Shown here in pieces: positions 25,600 through 34,463 of a stretch of 64,000 nt of DNA. The notes below the pieces were generated by a model, which ran no database searches, was not told the origin of the DNA, and saw nothing but the letters and a program-made list of their open reading frames with translations. Position numbers and translations under genes: made by a program. The DNA is from Streptomyces gardneri (GTDB lineage: Bacteria; Actinomycetota; Actinomycetes; Streptomycetales; Streptomycetaceae): the NCBI RefSeq assembly GCF_006539185.1, contig NZ_BJMN01000011.1, positions 62,001-126,000 of the forward strand, given 5' to 3'. Position 1 is the first letter of the stretch, and every line of letters begins with the position of its first letter.

Positions 25600-25638
25600 C
25601 GGGCGGCCACCCCCCTTGCTTGCGGGGGTGGCCGCCCG
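25600..25638. terminator. Bidirectional terminator
   Basis: 15-bp GC arms (25600-25614 and 25624-25638) around a 9-base loop, between the convergent protease and DUF7455 genes. Confidence 0.85.
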
Positions 25639-25680
25639 CCGTCCGATCAGCGACCGGCACTGGGCTCGTCGTGCAGGGTG

Positions 25681-25914
25681 TCAGGCGTGGTCTTCGCCCA
25701 TCGTGCGGGCCGGCACGTCGGTGAGCCGGTCCGTCTCATCCTGTATCTCAGCGGCGATCTTCTTGAGTTCCGGCTCGAACTTGCGGCCGTGGTGGGCGCA
25801 GAAGAGCAAGTCACCTCCGCTGGTCAGGACGACACGCAGGTATGCCTGGGCGCCGCAGCGGTCGCAGCGGTCAGCGGCCGTCAGGGGGCTCGCGGGGGTC
25901 AGAACAGTAGTCAC
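25681..25914 (-). CDS. DUF7455 small zinc-ribbon-like protein
   Basis: A 77-residue protein. It has a single zinc-ribbon-type site: CDRCG near residues 17-21 and C-x-H-H near 39-42 (FCAHHGRK), fit for one metal ion. The C-terminal third is a charged helix. Similar small proteins beside parE are common in actinobacteria; the function is unknown, possibly nucleic-acid or RNA-polymerase binding. GAGG is placed 5 bases before the GTG start. Confidence 0.85.
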   Translation of the reverse strand: MTTVLTPASPLTAADRCDRCGAQAYLRVVLTSGGDLLFCAHHGRKFEPELKKIAAEIQDETDRLTDVPARTMGEDHA

Positions 25915-26346
25915 GTCGCCTCTTCTCTAGCTCGACGAGCTGTCGTACCAGGGTCAACATCCAACCAGGCCGGAAACGTTCCCGCTCGTGGCTTTTCCTC
26001 GAAACTTTTTCCCAAGGTGGCTGTCTGCTGCCGGTTGGCGGCGAATGAGCCGTATTGCTTCGCTCTACGGATTTCGCGTTGCTTGTGTCGGTGCGTCCTC
26101 CCGGCGTGGTTGCCGGTTGTTGATGAGGACGTGCCCGGAGCCTAAATGGTTCATGCCTGGAAGGGAACGTGATGTTCGCGTCACCCCTTCGAGGGATCGA
26201 ACATCCATACGACTCTGGACTAGCATGAGGATAGGGGAGGGTGGCGTGACAACGGCTCTACCAGGCCTCGGTACCCTCTGACCGGTGAACGACGCCGGGC
26301 CTTACCCCACCGGGCCAGTTTTCAAATTCAGCGAGGAGCGAACCGC
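25915..26346. other. 432-base gap between DUF7455 and parE
   Basis: Holds the divergent promoters. A palindrome AGCTCG-A-CGAGCT lies at about 25929-25941 near the DUF7455 start. The stretch 26000-26240 is lower in GC than its neighbours. TAGCAT at 26221-26226 could be a -10 for parE, about 120 bases before its start, but no good -35 is visible. An ORF at 25988-26281 has poor codon bias and is not called. A small RNA cannot be excluded. Confidence 0.45.
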
Positions 26347-28464
26347 GTGACCGCCGAAACGTCCGTGCCGTCCAGTGCGCTGCTGACCGCAGACCGTGAC
26401 GGTTCCAACTACACCGCGCGGCACCTGCTCGTACTCGAAGGGCTCGAAGCGGTTCGCAAGCGCCCCGGTATGTACATCGGGTCCACCGACAGCCGCGGCC
26501 TGATGCACTGCATCTGGGAGATCATCGACAACTCGGTCGACGAGGCCCTCGGCGGCTACTGCGACCACATCGACGTCATCCTCCACGACGACGGCTCCGT
26601 CGAGGTCCGGGACAACGGCCGAGGCATCCCGGTCGACGTCGAGCCGAAGACCGGGCTCTCCGGCGTCGAGGTCGTCATGACCAAGCTGCACGCCGGCGGA
26701 AAGTTCGGCGGCGGCTCGTACGCGGCCTCCGGCGGTCTCCACGGTGTCGGTGCGTCCGTGGTCAACGCCCTGTCGGCCCGTCTCGACGTCGAGGTCGACC
26801 GGAACAGCTCCACGCACTCCATCAGCTTCCGCCGCGGCGTGCCCGGCATCTTCACGGAGCAGGGCCCCGACAGCCCCTTCGACCCGGGCAACGGCCTGCG
26901 GAAGGGCAAGCGCGTCCCCAAGACCCGCACGGGCACGCGCGTCCGCTACTGGGCGGACCGGCAGATCTTCCTCAAGGACGCCAAGCTCTCGCTGGAGACG
27001 CTCCACCAGCGCGCCCGGCAGACCGCCTTCCTCGTGCCCGGCCTCACGATCGTCGTCCGCGACGAGCGGGACCTCGCCGGGATCGGCAAGAGCGAGGAGA
27101 CGTTCCGCTTCGACGGAGGCATCAGCGAGTTCTGCGAGTACCTCGCGCAGGACAAGGCCGTCTGCGACATCCAGCGCCTCACCGGACAGGGAACCTTCAA
27201 GGAGACCGTCCCGGTCCTCGACGAGCGCGGGCACATGACCCCGACCGAGGTCACCCGCGAGCTCGCCGTCGACGTCGCGCTGCGCTGGGGCACCGGCTAC
27301 GACACCACAGTCAAGTCCTTCGTCAACATCATCGCCACCCCCAAGGGCGGCACCCACGTCTCCGGCTTCGAGCAGGCCATCACCAAGACGGTGAACGAGG
27401 TCCTCCGCTCGGCCAAGATGCTGCGCGTCGCCGAGGACGACATCGTCAAGGACGACGCCCTGGAGGGGCTCACGGCCGTCGTGACCGTCCGCCTAGCCGA
27501 GCCGCAGTTCGAGGGGCAGACGAAGGAGGTCCTGGGCACCTCCGCCGCCCGCCGGATCGTGGCCGCCGTGGTCGCCAAGGAGCTCAAGGCCTTCCTGACC
27601 TCCACCAAGCGGGACGCCAAGGCTCAGGCCCGCGCCGTCCTGGACAAGGCCGTCGCCGCCGCCAGGACCCGGATCGCGGCCCGCCAGCACAAGGAGGCGC
27701 AGCGCAGGAAGACCGCGCTCGAGTCCTCCTCGCTGCCGGCCAAGCTCGCCGACTGCCGCAGCGACGACGTCGAGCGCAGCGAGCTCTTCATCGTCGAGGG
27801 GGACTCCGCCCTCGGTACGGCCAAGCTCGCGCGCAACAGCGAGTTCCAGGCCCTGCTGCCGATCCGGGGCAAGATCCTCAACGTCCAGAAGTCCTCGGTC
27901 TCGGACATGCTCAAGAACGCCGAGTGCGGCGCGATCATCCAGGTCATAGGAGCGGGCTCGGGCCGCACCTTCGACATCGACGCCGCCCGCTACGGAAAGA
28001 TCGTCCTGCTGGTCGACGCCGACGTCGACGGCGCCCACATCCGCTGCCTGCTGCTGACGCTCTTCCAGCGCTACATGCGGCCCATGGTCGAGGCCGGGCG
28101 CGTCTTCGCCGCCGTGCCCCCGCTGCACCGGATCGAGCTCGTCCAGCCCAAGAAGGGCCAGGACAAGTACGTCTACACGTACTCGGACAACGAGCTGCGC
28201 CAGACCCTCCTGGAGTTCCAGCGCAAGGGGGTCCGCTACAAGGACGCCATCCAGCGCTACAAGGGTCTGGGTGAGATGGACGCCGACCAGCTCGCGGAGA
28301 CCACGATGGACCCGCGCCACCGCACCCTGCGCCGGATCAACATCGGCGACCTGGACTCGGCGGAGCAGGTCTTCGACCTCCTCATGGGCAACGACGTGGC
28401 GCCCCGCAAGGAGTTCATCACCAGCTCGGCGGCGACCCTCGACCGCTCGCGCATCGACGCCTGA
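26347..28464 (+). CDS. parE: DNA topoisomerase IV subunit B (ParE / GyrB-like)
   Basis: The 705-residue ATPase subunit of the second type II topoisomerase, which separates linked daughter chromosomes. GHKL motifs: EIIDNSVDEALGG (about 57-70), DNGRGIPV, and GLHGVGASVVNALS. TOPRIM motifs: VEGDSALGTAKLAR (where gyrase usually has EGDSAGG) and DADVDGAHIR. The partner subunit gene parC is 6 kb away on the other strand at 34464-36926. GAGGAG precedes the GTG. A terminator hairpin follows. The EGDSALG variant and location favour ParE over housekeeping GyrB. Confidence 0.95.
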   Translation: MTAETSVPSSALLTADRDGSNYTARHLLVLEGLEAVRKRPGMYIGSTDSRGLMHCIWEIIDNSVDEALGGYCDHIDVILHDDGSVEVRDNGRGIPVDVEPKTGLSGVEVVMTKLHAGGKFGGGSYAASGGLHGVGASVVNALSARLDVEVDRNSSTHSISFRRGVPGIFTEQGPDSPFDPGNGLRKGKRVPKTRTGTRVRYWADRQIFLKDAKLSLETLHQRARQTAFLVPGLTIVVRDERDLAGIGKSEETFRFDGGISEFCEYLAQDKAVCDIQRLTGQGTFKETVPVLDERGHMTPTEVTRELAVDVALRWGTGYDTTVKSFVNIIATPKGGTHVSGFEQAITKTVNEVLRSAKMLRVAEDDIVKDDALEGLTAVVTVRLAEPQFEGQTKEVLGTSAARRIVAAVVAKELKAFLTSTKRDAKAQARAVLDKAVAAARTRIAARQHKEAQRRKTALESSSLPAKLADCRSDDVERSELFIVEGDSALGTAKLARNSEFQALLPIRGKILNVQKSSVSDMLKNAECGAIIQVIGAGSGRTFDIDAARYGKIVLLVDADVDGAHIRCLLLTLFQRYMRPMVEAGRVFAAVPPLHRIELVQPKKGQDKYVYTYSDNELRQTLLEFQRKGVRYKDAIQRYKGLGEMDADQLAETTMDPRHRTLRRINIGDLDSAEQVFDLLMGNDVAPRKEFITSSAATLDRSRIDA

Positions 28465-28494
28465 CGGAGGCGCCTGCCAGGTGACCGAAAAGGG

Positions 28495-28529
28495 CCGGAC
28501 CGTGCGGTACGCATATCAGCACGGTCCGG
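28495..28529 (+). terminator. Terminator of parE
   Basis: CCGGACCGTGC (28495-28505) pairs with GCACGGTCCGG (28519-28529), with a 13-base loop, 30 bases after the parE stop. Confidence 0.8.
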
Positions 28530-28656
28530 TCAGGCCAACCACGAGAACTGTCACCTGATGGGGTGAAGAGGGGGAGGAGAAGAGTCCGGGATCTTCCCGC
28601 TCTGTCCATCCTTGGGCACGCGGCCGAAACGGTTCGCTGACAAGGAGAGTTGGCCG

Positions 28657-29082
28657 GTGGAGCAGGTGGACAAGCAGGAGGGGTGCGACGATTCGGCGGT
28701 GCCGATCGACGACCCCCGGTACGACACGGCAGTGCCGCGGCAGCGCGAACCCAGCGCGGCGGAGATCTACCTGGAGGTTCAGCGGAGCCCCGCCTTCCAG
28801 GAAGTGCGCCGCCGCTACCGCCGGTTCGTCTTCCCGGCCGCCCTCGCCTTCCTCCTCTGGTACCTCGCCTACGTCGTCGCGGCGACCGCGGCGCCCGGAC
28901 TCATGGCGCGGCCCGTCGCCGGCGCGGTGAACGTGGCGATGGTCGCGGGCCTCGGACAGTTCCTCACCACCTTCCTGCTGACCTGGGCCTACGCGCGCCA
29001 CGCGCGGCTGCGCCGGGACCGGGCGGCCCTGGAACTCCGCTGGGACACCCAGGAGATGACCCGAGGGGCGGCGCAGCGGTGA
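28657..29082 (+). CDS. DUF485 membrane protein, accessory to the SSS symporter
   Basis: A 141-residue inner-membrane protein of the YjcH/DUF485 family. A soluble acidic N-terminus (1-50) precedes two hydrophobic helices (about 65-85 and 95-120) with a basic loop; the motif QRSPAFQEVRRRYRRFVFP is typical. DUF485 proteins are encoded with and assist ActP/MctC-type cation:carboxylate symporters. The GTG at 28657 has AGGAG 9 bases upstream. Its TGA overlaps the GTG of the symporter gene (GTGA), so the two are translationally coupled. Confidence 0.9.
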   Translation: MEQVDKQEGCDDSAVPIDDPRYDTAVPRQREPSAAEIYLEVQRSPAFQEVRRRYRRFVFPAALAFLLWYLAYVVAATAAPGLMARPVAGAVNVAMVAGLGQFLTTFLLTWAYARHARLRRDRAALELRWDTQEMTRGAAQR

Positions 29083-30674
29083 CCGGAGACCACCAGACCC
29101 TGGCGCTCGTGCTCTTCAGCGTCTTCATCGCCGTCACGCTCGGGATCACCACCTGGGTGAGCCGCAACCGGCACGGGTCGGCGGAGGAGTTCTACGCCGG
29201 GGGCAGGCTGTTCTCGCCTCTGGAGAACGGTTTCGCCATCGCGGGCGACTACATGTCCGCGGCCTCCTTCCTCGGCATCTCCGGGCTGATCGCGCTCTAC
29301 GGCTACGACGGCATGCTGTACTCCGTCGGCTTCCTCGTCGCCTGGCTGGTCGTCCTCCTGCTCGTCGCCGAACTCGTCCGCAACTGCGGGCGGTTCACCC
29401 TCGCCGACGTCGTCGCCGCGCGGATGGCCGAGCGACCGGTACGGATCGCCGCCGGAACGTCCTCCGTGGCCGTCTCCGTGCTCTATCTCGTCGCCCAGAT
29501 GGTCGGCGCCGGCAGTCTCGTCGCGCTCCTGCTCGGCGGCACGAGCGAGGCGGCCCGCTCCTGGACCGTGATCGGCGTGGGCGCGCTGATGGTGATCTAC
29601 GTGTCCCTCGGCGGCATGCGGGCCACCACCTGGATCCAGATCGTCAAGGCGGTCCTGCTCATGGCGGGCACGATCGCGCTCACCGTCCTCGTCCTGCTCC
29701 GCTTCCACGGAGACGTGAACAACCTGCTCTCCACCGCGGCCGACCGCAGCGGCCACGGACGGGACTTCCTCGTCCCCGGGCTGCGCTACGGCGGCGACTG
29801 GACCGCGCGCCTCGACTTCATCAGCCTCGGCATCGCCCTCGTCCTGGGTACCGCGGGACTGCCGCACATCCTGTCGCGCTTCTACACGGTGCCCACCGCC
29901 CGGGCCGCCCGCCGCTCCGTCGTCTGGTCCATCGGCCTCATCGGCAGCTTCTACCTGATGACCATCGTGCTCGGCTTCGGCGCTGCCGCCCTGATCGGAC
30001 CCGCCGAGGTCCGTGCCTCCAACGCCTCGGGGAACACGGCCATCCCGCTGCTCGCCCTCGACCTCGGCGGCGGCGCGGGCTCCACCGGCGGCACGGTGCT
30101 CTTCGCCATCGTGGCCGCCGTCGCCTTCGCGACCATCCTCGCCGTCGTCGCCGGGATCACGCTCGCCTCCTCGGCCTCCGTCGCCCACGACCTGTACAGC
30201 TCGCTGCGCCGCAAGCACGCGAAGAGGCAGTACAGCGAGGTGACCGTGGCGCGGTTCGCGGCCGCCGGGATCGGAGCCGCCGCCATCGCCCTCGGGCTGC
30301 TCGCCCGCGATCTCAACGTGGCGTTCCTCGTCGGCCTCGCCTTCGCGGTCGCCGCCTCCGCCAACCTGCCCGTCCTGCTCTACTCGCTGTTCTGGCGGAA
30401 GTTCACCACCCGGGGCGCGGTCTGGTCGGTGTACGGCGGGCTCGTCCCCGCGGTCCTGCTCGTCCTGCTGTCGCCGGTGGTCTCGGGCAGCCCGGAGTCG
30501 CTGTTCCCCGGTGTCGACTTCCATGTCTTCCCGCTGCAGAACCCCGGTGTGGTCTCCATCCCGCTCGGATTCCTCGCGGGCTGGATCGGCACGGTCATGT
30601 CGGCCGAGCCGCCCGACGAGGCGCGGCACGCCGAGGCGGAGGTCCGGGCGCTGACCGGGGCCGGGGCCGCCTGA
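29079..30674 (+). CDS. Cation/carboxylate symporter, SSS family (ActP/MctC-like)
   Basis: A 531-residue inner-membrane transporter with about 13 predicted helices. SSS features include AEEFYAGGRLFSPLENGFAIAGDYMSAASFLGISG (given in short as FYAGGR and GDYMSAASFLG) and the later GTAGLPHILSRFYTVP. ActP and MctC carry acetate, propionate or pyruvate with a cation. It overlaps the DUF485 gene by 4 bases and converges on a CitA/CitB-type two-component pair that probably senses its substrate. GAGGGG lies upstream of the GTG. Which carboxylate it moves is unknown. Confidence 0.93.
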   Translation: MTGDHQTLALVLFSVFIAVTLGITTWVSRNRHGSAEEFYAGGRLFSPLENGFAIAGDYMSAASFLGISGLIALYGYDGMLYSVGFLVAWLVVLLLVAELVRNCGRFTLADVVAARMAERPVRIAAGTSSVAVSVLYLVAQMVGAGSLVALLLGGTSEAARSWTVIGVGALMVIYVSLGGMRATTWIQIVKAVLLMAGTIALTVLVLLRFHGDVNNLLSTAADRSGHGRDFLVPGLRYGGDWTARLDFISLGIALVLGTAGLPHILSRFYTVPTARAARRSVVWSIGLIGSFYLMTIVLGFGAAALIGPAEVRASNASGNTAIPLLALDLGGGAGSTGGTVLFAIVAAVAFATILAVVAGITLASSASVAHDLYSSLRRKHAKRQYSEVTVARFAAAGIGAAAIALGLLARDLNVAFLVGLAFAVAASANLPVLLYSLFWRKFTTRGAVWSVYGGLVPAVLLVLLSPVVSGSPESLFPGVDFHVFPLQNPGVVSIPLGFLAGWIGTVMSAEPPDEARHAEAEVRALTGAGAA

Positions 30675-30710
30675 GTGGCCGAGCCGGCTGGGGCCGTCAG
30701 GCCGTCCGAG

Positions 30711-30742
30711 CCGCCTGAGGGGGCGGAGTCGGCCTCAGGCGG
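30711..30742. terminator. Bidirectional terminator overlapping the regulator stop
   Basis: CCGCCTGAGG (30711-30720) pairs with CCTCAGGCGG (30733-30742); the right arm includes the stop codon region of the response regulator. It separates the converging symporter and two-component genes. Confidence 0.7.
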
Positions 30743-31424
30743 CGGGCGGTGAGGACGTCCAGGCGTAGCGGTGCTCGGGGCGGCCCGTCTCGCCGTACCG
30801 GAGGGAGAGGCTCACCCGGCCGGTGCGTTCGAGGAGCTTGAGGTAGCGCTGGGCGGTCTGGCGGCTCACGCCCGCCCGCTCGGCGATCTCCTGCGCGGAG
30901 AGCGGGCCGCCCGCGGCGAGCAGGACCTGCCGCACCAGCTCGGCCGTGGTGGGGGAGTGTCCCTTCGGCAGGTCGGGGGCGACGGTGCCCGCCGCCAGGA
31001 CACCGAAGATCCGGTCGACCTCGGCCTGCTCCGCCTCGCCGCCGGCTCCCAGAGCGCGCCGGAGCGCCGCGTACGCCTCCAGCTTGGAGCGCAGCCCGGC
31101 GAAGTTGAACGGCTTGACCAGGTACTGGAGGGCGCCGTGGCGCATCGCCGCCTGCACGGTGGCGACGTCCCGGGCGGCGGTCACCATGATCACGTCGCAC
31201 TGGTGGCCGCGCGCGCGGAGTTCCCGTACGGCGGCGAGGCCGTTCTCGTCCGGCAGGTAGTGGTCCATGAGGATCAGGTCCACCGGATGCGCGTCCAGGG
31301 CGGCCAGTGCCTCGGCGGTCGAGTGGGCGGTGGCGGACACCCGGAAGCCCGGGACCTTGGCGACGTACGCGGCGTTGATACGCGCCACGAGCACGTCGTC
31401 GTCCACGACGAGCACCTCGATCAT
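30735..31424 (-). CDS. Response regulator, CitB/DcuR type
   Basis: A 229-residue regulator. The receiver domain (1-120) has the acidic pocket DDD at 8-10, phospho-acceptor Asp54 in LMDHYLPD and Lys104 in LVKPF. The C-terminus has a helix-turn-helix (about 165-215: GPLSAQEIAERAGVSRQTAQRYLKLLE), shown here by SAQEIAERAG and RQTAQRYLK. It is the lower gene of a pair; its ATG overlaps the kinase TGA by 4 bases (ATGA). The most likely target is the convergent DUF485/symporter operon. Confidence 0.93.
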   Translation of the reverse strand: MIEVLVVDDDVLVARINAAYVAKVPGFRVSATAHSTAEALAALDAHPVDLILMDHYLPDENGLAAVRELRARGHQCDVIMVTAARDVATVQAAMRHGALQYLVKPFNFAGLRSKLEAYAALRRALGAGGEAEQAEVDRIFGVLAAGTVAPDLPKGHSPTTAELVRQVLLAAGGPLSAQEIAERAGVSRQTAQRYLKLLERTGRVSLSLRYGETGRPEHRYAWTSSPPAA

Positions 31425-33106
31425 CGCGACTCCCCGGCCGGCTCGGGTACGAAGTGCTCTCCACCGGGGGCGGAGGGTTCGGGGTCCGTCAGGGCGTCCG
31501 GGAGGACGACGGTGAACTCCGCGCCCCCGTCCGGGCCCCCGGCCACACGGGCGGTGCCGCCCCGGCGCTCGGCCAGCCGGCGCACGAAGGCGAGACCGAG
31601 ACCGCGCCTGCCGTGGGGCGGCGGTTCCTTCGTCGACCAGCCCTCGGTGAAGATCAGCTCACGGCGCTCCTCGGGGACGCCGGGGCCGCTGTCCGTGACC
31701 CGCAGCACGACCGTACGGCCCTCCGTGCGGAACGCGACCTCGATCCGGGCGCCTGGCGTGCCCGCGACGGCGTCCAGGGCGTTGTCGACCAGATTGCCGA
31801 CCACCGTGACCAGCTCGCGGGGGTCCACGAGACGGTCCGGAAGCAGGGACTCCGGGGAGATCCGCAGGGAGACTCCGCGCTCGGCGGCGACGGTCGCCTT
31901 GCCGACCAGGAGCGCGGCGAGCAGCGGGTCGTGGACCTTCTCCGTGACCTGCTCGGCGGTGGCACGGTGGACTCCGACCACCTCCGTGACGAACTCGACC
32001 GCCTCCTCGTGCATGTCCAGCTCCAGGAGGCCGAGGAGGGTGTGCAGCCGGTTGGCGTGCTCGTGGTCCTGGGCGCGGAGGGCGTCGATCAGGCCCCGCG
32101 TCGAGTCCAGCTCGCGCCCGAGCCGCTCCAGCTCGGTGCGGTCGCGCAGGGTCGCGACGGCGCCGCCGTCGTCGGTCGGCATGCGGTTGGCGATCAGGAC
32201 CCGGTGGCCCTGGACGGTCACCAGATCCTCGCCCGTGACCCGGCCCGCGAGGACGTCGGCCGTACGGCCCTGACCGAGGAGCTCGTCCAGGGACCGGCCC
32301 GCGGCCTCGGGGCCGAGGCCGAGGAGGCGCTGCGCCTCGTCGTTCAGGAGCCGCACGGAGCCGGTGCGGTCGATGGCCACGACACCCTCCCGGATGCCGT
32401 GCAGCATGGCCTCGCGCTCGGCGAGCAGCGCGGAGATGTCGGAGAAGGCCAGGTCGTGCGTCTGCCGCTGGAGCCGTCGGGAGATCAGGTACGCCGCGAG
32501 GGCCCCGACCGCGAGCGCTCCGCCGGCGTACGCGAGGAGGCCCGGGATCGCGGCGAGGAGCCGGTCGCGGACGCTGTCGTACTCGATGCCGACGGAGACC
32601 GCGCCGATGATCCGGCCGTCCGCGTCGCGCAGCGGTGCCTTGCCGCGCGCCGAGCGGCCGAGGGTGCCGCTGTCGATCTCCATCACCTCGCGGCCCGCGA
32701 GGACGGCGCTCGGGTCGGTGGAGACGCGCCGGCCGATCTGGGCGGGGTCGGTGTGCGACCAGCGCACTCCGCGGGTGTCCATGACGACGACGTACTCGGC
32801 GCCCGTGGACACCCGGATCCGTTCGGCCTCGGTCTGCACCGGGCCCCGCGCGGACGGCGGGGTGCCGACGAGGTCGGCGGCGAGCCCGGGGGAGGCCGTG
32901 GTCTCGGCGATGGCCAGGGCCCGCCGCATGGCCTGGTCGTCGAGCTGGTCGCTGAGGGGAGCGAGGAAGAGACCGGTGGCGAGGACGGTCACACCGGTCG
33001 CGATGGCCAGCTGCATCAACAGGACCTGCGCGAACACCCGCCGAGGCCAACCGAACCGCCGACGGCGCGCGAGGGGCCGCGCGGGGCCGGTCTGTGCGGG
33101 TCTCAT
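31421..33106 (-). CDS. Sensor histidine kinase, CitA/DcuS type
   Basis: A 561-residue membrane kinase. TM1 at about 26-50 and TM2 at about 190-215 bracket a periplasmic Cache/PAS sensor domain, then a cytoplasmic PAS (about 235-345: GIREGVVAIDRTGSVRLLNDEAQ), a Spo0B-like dimerisation helix with phospho-His in QDHEHANRLH, and an HATPase with N-box VGNLVDNALDAV, G1 DSGPGVP and G2 GRRGLGLAF. Family members sense C4 or tricarboxylates. The ATG at 33106 starts the usual N-terminus; upstream ORF sequence is repeat DNA. The gene overlaps its response regulator by 4 bases. Confidence 0.94.
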   Translation of the reverse strand: MRPAQTGPARPLARRRRFGWPRRVFAQVLLMQLAIATGVTVLATGLFLAPLSDQLDDQAMRRALAIAETTASPGLAADLVGTPPSARGPVQTEAERIRVSTGAEYVVVMDTRGVRWSHTDPAQIGRRVSTDPSAVLAGREVMEIDSGTLGRSARGKAPLRDADGRIIGAVSVGIEYDSVRDRLLAAIPGLLAYAGGALAVGALAAYLISRRLQRQTHDLAFSDISALLAEREAMLHGIREGVVAIDRTGSVRLLNDEAQRLLGLGPEAAGRSLDELLGQGRTADVLAGRVTGEDLVTVQGHRVLIANRMPTDDGGAVATLRDRTELERLGRELDSTRGLIDALRAQDHEHANRLHTLLGLLELDMHEEAVEFVTEVVGVHRATAEQVTEKVHDPLLAALLVGKATVAAERGVSLRISPESLLPDRLVDPRELVTVVGNLVDNALDAVAGTPGARIEVAFRTEGRTVVLRVTDSGPGVPEERRELIFTEGWSTKEPPPHGRRGLGLAFVRRLAERRGGTARVAGGPDGGAEFTVVLPDALTDPEPSAPGGEHFVPEPAGESR

Positions 33107-33152
33107 GCGAGAAAAGGTACGGGTCGGGGACCCGGGACCGGAAATACCGGAC

Positions 33153-33224
33153 CCGAGCGACCCGAGCGAACCGAGCGAACCGAGCGACCCGAGCGACCCG
33201 AGCGTCCCGAGCGACCCGGGCGTC
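33153..33224. repeat. 9-bp tandem repeat, eight copies
   Basis: Eight successive 9-bp units of CCGAGCGAC and close variants (CCGAGCGAA, CCGAGCGTC, CCGGGCGTC), in the gap between the divergent kinase and CobW-family genes. It sits upstream of the kinase start codon. Copy number is likely to be unstable. Confidence 0.9.
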
Positions 33225-33297
33225 CCGGACTCCCCGGCCGCGCCCCGGGCCGCCCCCGCCTCAGGGGCGGATTCGGACGCCCCCGGATGATCCCGCC

Positions 33298-33303
33298 TAT
33301 CCT
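33298..33303 (+). promoter_or_regulatory. Possible -10 box TATCCT for the CobW-family gene
   Basis: TATCCT about 50 bases before the start codon fits TANNNT; the message would have a leader with a ribosome site. The -35 is not clear. Confidence 0.35.
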
Positions 33304-33353
33304 GGGGCCTTCCCACAGCCGTGGGAAGGAACCCGCTACCGGAGGCACGACCC

Positions 33354-34412
33354 TTGACCACGCAGCAGATCCCCGTCGTCGTCCTCGCCGGGTTTCTCGG
33401 GGCCGGGAAGACCACGCTCCTCAACCATCTGCTGCGCAGCGCCCGGGGTACCCGGATCGGGGTCATGGTCAACGACTTCGGGGACATCGGCATCGACGCG
33501 ATGACCGTCGCCGGGCAGGTGGGCTCCACCGTCTCCCTCGGCAACGGTTGCCTGTGCTGCGCGGTCGACGCGAGCGAGCTCGACGAGTACCTGGAGGTCC
33601 TGACCCGGCCCGAGTCCCGGCTCGACGTGATCGTGATCGAGGCCAGCGGGCTCGCCGAGCCGCAGGAGCTGGTGCGCATGGTGCTCGCCAGCGAGAACGA
33701 GCGGATCGTCTACGGAGGGCTCGTCCAGGTCGTCGACGCGGCCGAGTTCCGGGCGACCCGGGAGCGCCACCCCGAGACCGACCGGCACCTCACGATCGCC
33801 GACCTCGTCGTCGTCAACAAGGCGGACCGGGTCTCCGCGGCCGAGCTGTCCGCCGTACGCGAGACGGTCGGCGGTCTCGCCGGGAAGGCCGTCGTGGTCG
33901 ACGCCTCGCACGGGCGGGTCGATCCGGAGCTGCTCTTCGACCGGGTGGTGCCCGAGGACGAGATCGAGGGCCAGATGTCCATCGAGGACATCCTGTACGG
34001 CCCCGAGGACGAAGCCCACGCGCATCCGCACGCCGCGTACGAGACGGTCTCCCTGACCGCCTCGACCCCGCTCCACCCGCGCCGCCTCATGGCCTTCCTG
34101 GACGCGCGGCCCGAGGGTCTGTACCGGATCAAGGGCTTCGTGGACCTCGGCGCCGCCGACCCGGTCAACCGCTACGCGGTCCACGCGGTCGGCCGCTTCC
34201 TGCGCTTCTACCCCGAGCCGTGGCCCGCGGGCGAGGAGCGGCTCACCCAGCTCGTCCTGATCGGCTCCGGCGTCGACGCCGCCGGGCTGCGCAAGGAGCT
34301 CGCCGCATGCGAGCAGAACGGCCCGCAGGACGCCCCCGACGAGCACAGCATGTGGGGCGTCCTGCGGTACGTGCGCCAGAGCCGGACGGACGAGGAACCG
34401 GACGAGAGCTAG
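33354..34412 (+). CDS. CobW/COG0523-family GTPase (G3E metallochaperone)
   Basis: A 352-residue SIMIBI GTPase. Walker A GFLGAGKTT at 13-21, the metal-binding GNGCLCC (CxCC) near 65-71, Asp/Glu switch region EASGLAEP, and base-recognition NKAD near 158. The C-terminal CobW domain starts about 230. A His/Asp/Glu-rich stretch (EDEAHAHPHAAYE) between them may add metal ligands. Members insert or traffic zinc, cobalt or nickel. The TTG at 33354 has GGAGG 8 bases upstream; the GTG at 33321 lacks one. No zinc operon lies nearby. Confidence 0.92.
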   Translation: MTTQQIPVVVLAGFLGAGKTTLLNHLLRSARGTRIGVMVNDFGDIGIDAMTVAGQVGSTVSLGNGCLCCAVDASELDEYLEVLTRPESRLDVIVIEASGLAEPQELVRMVLASENERIVYGGLVQVVDAAEFRATRERHPETDRHLTIADLVVVNKADRVSAAELSAVRETVGGLAGKAVVVDASHGRVDPELLFDRVVPEDEIEGQMSIEDILYGPEDEAHAHPHAAYETVSLTASTPLHPRRLMAFLDARPEGLYRIKGFVDLGAADPVNRYAVHAVGRFLRFYPEPWPAGEERLTQLVLIGSGVDAAGLRKELAACEQNGPQDAPDEHSMWGVLRYVRQSRTDEEPDES

Positions 34413-34418
34413 ATCCTG

Positions 34419-34458
34419 GTCCGGGCGGCTCGGGTTCGGGACCGTGAGCCGCCCGGAC
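34419..34458. terminator. Bidirectional terminator
   Basis: Perfect 13-bp arms (34419-34431 and 34446-34458) with a 14-base loop, between the converging CobW-family and parC genes. Confidence 0.85.
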
Positions 34459-34463
34459 GGGCC

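Noticed and set aside
25988..26281. A 97-residue ORF in the parE upstream gap
   Set aside because: Low-GC third positions, no ribosome site and no motif; the stretch fits promoter DNA.
28650..30674. A single 674-residue ORF covering the DUF485 and symporter genes
   Set aside because: Its first part is out of frame with DUF485. The GTGA overlap and the SSS N-terminus show two separate genes.
31421..33679. A 752-residue version of the sensor kinase
   Set aside because: The added N-terminus is translated from the 9-bp tandem repeat and the antisense of the CobW-family gene; the ATG at 33106 begins the expected membrane segment.
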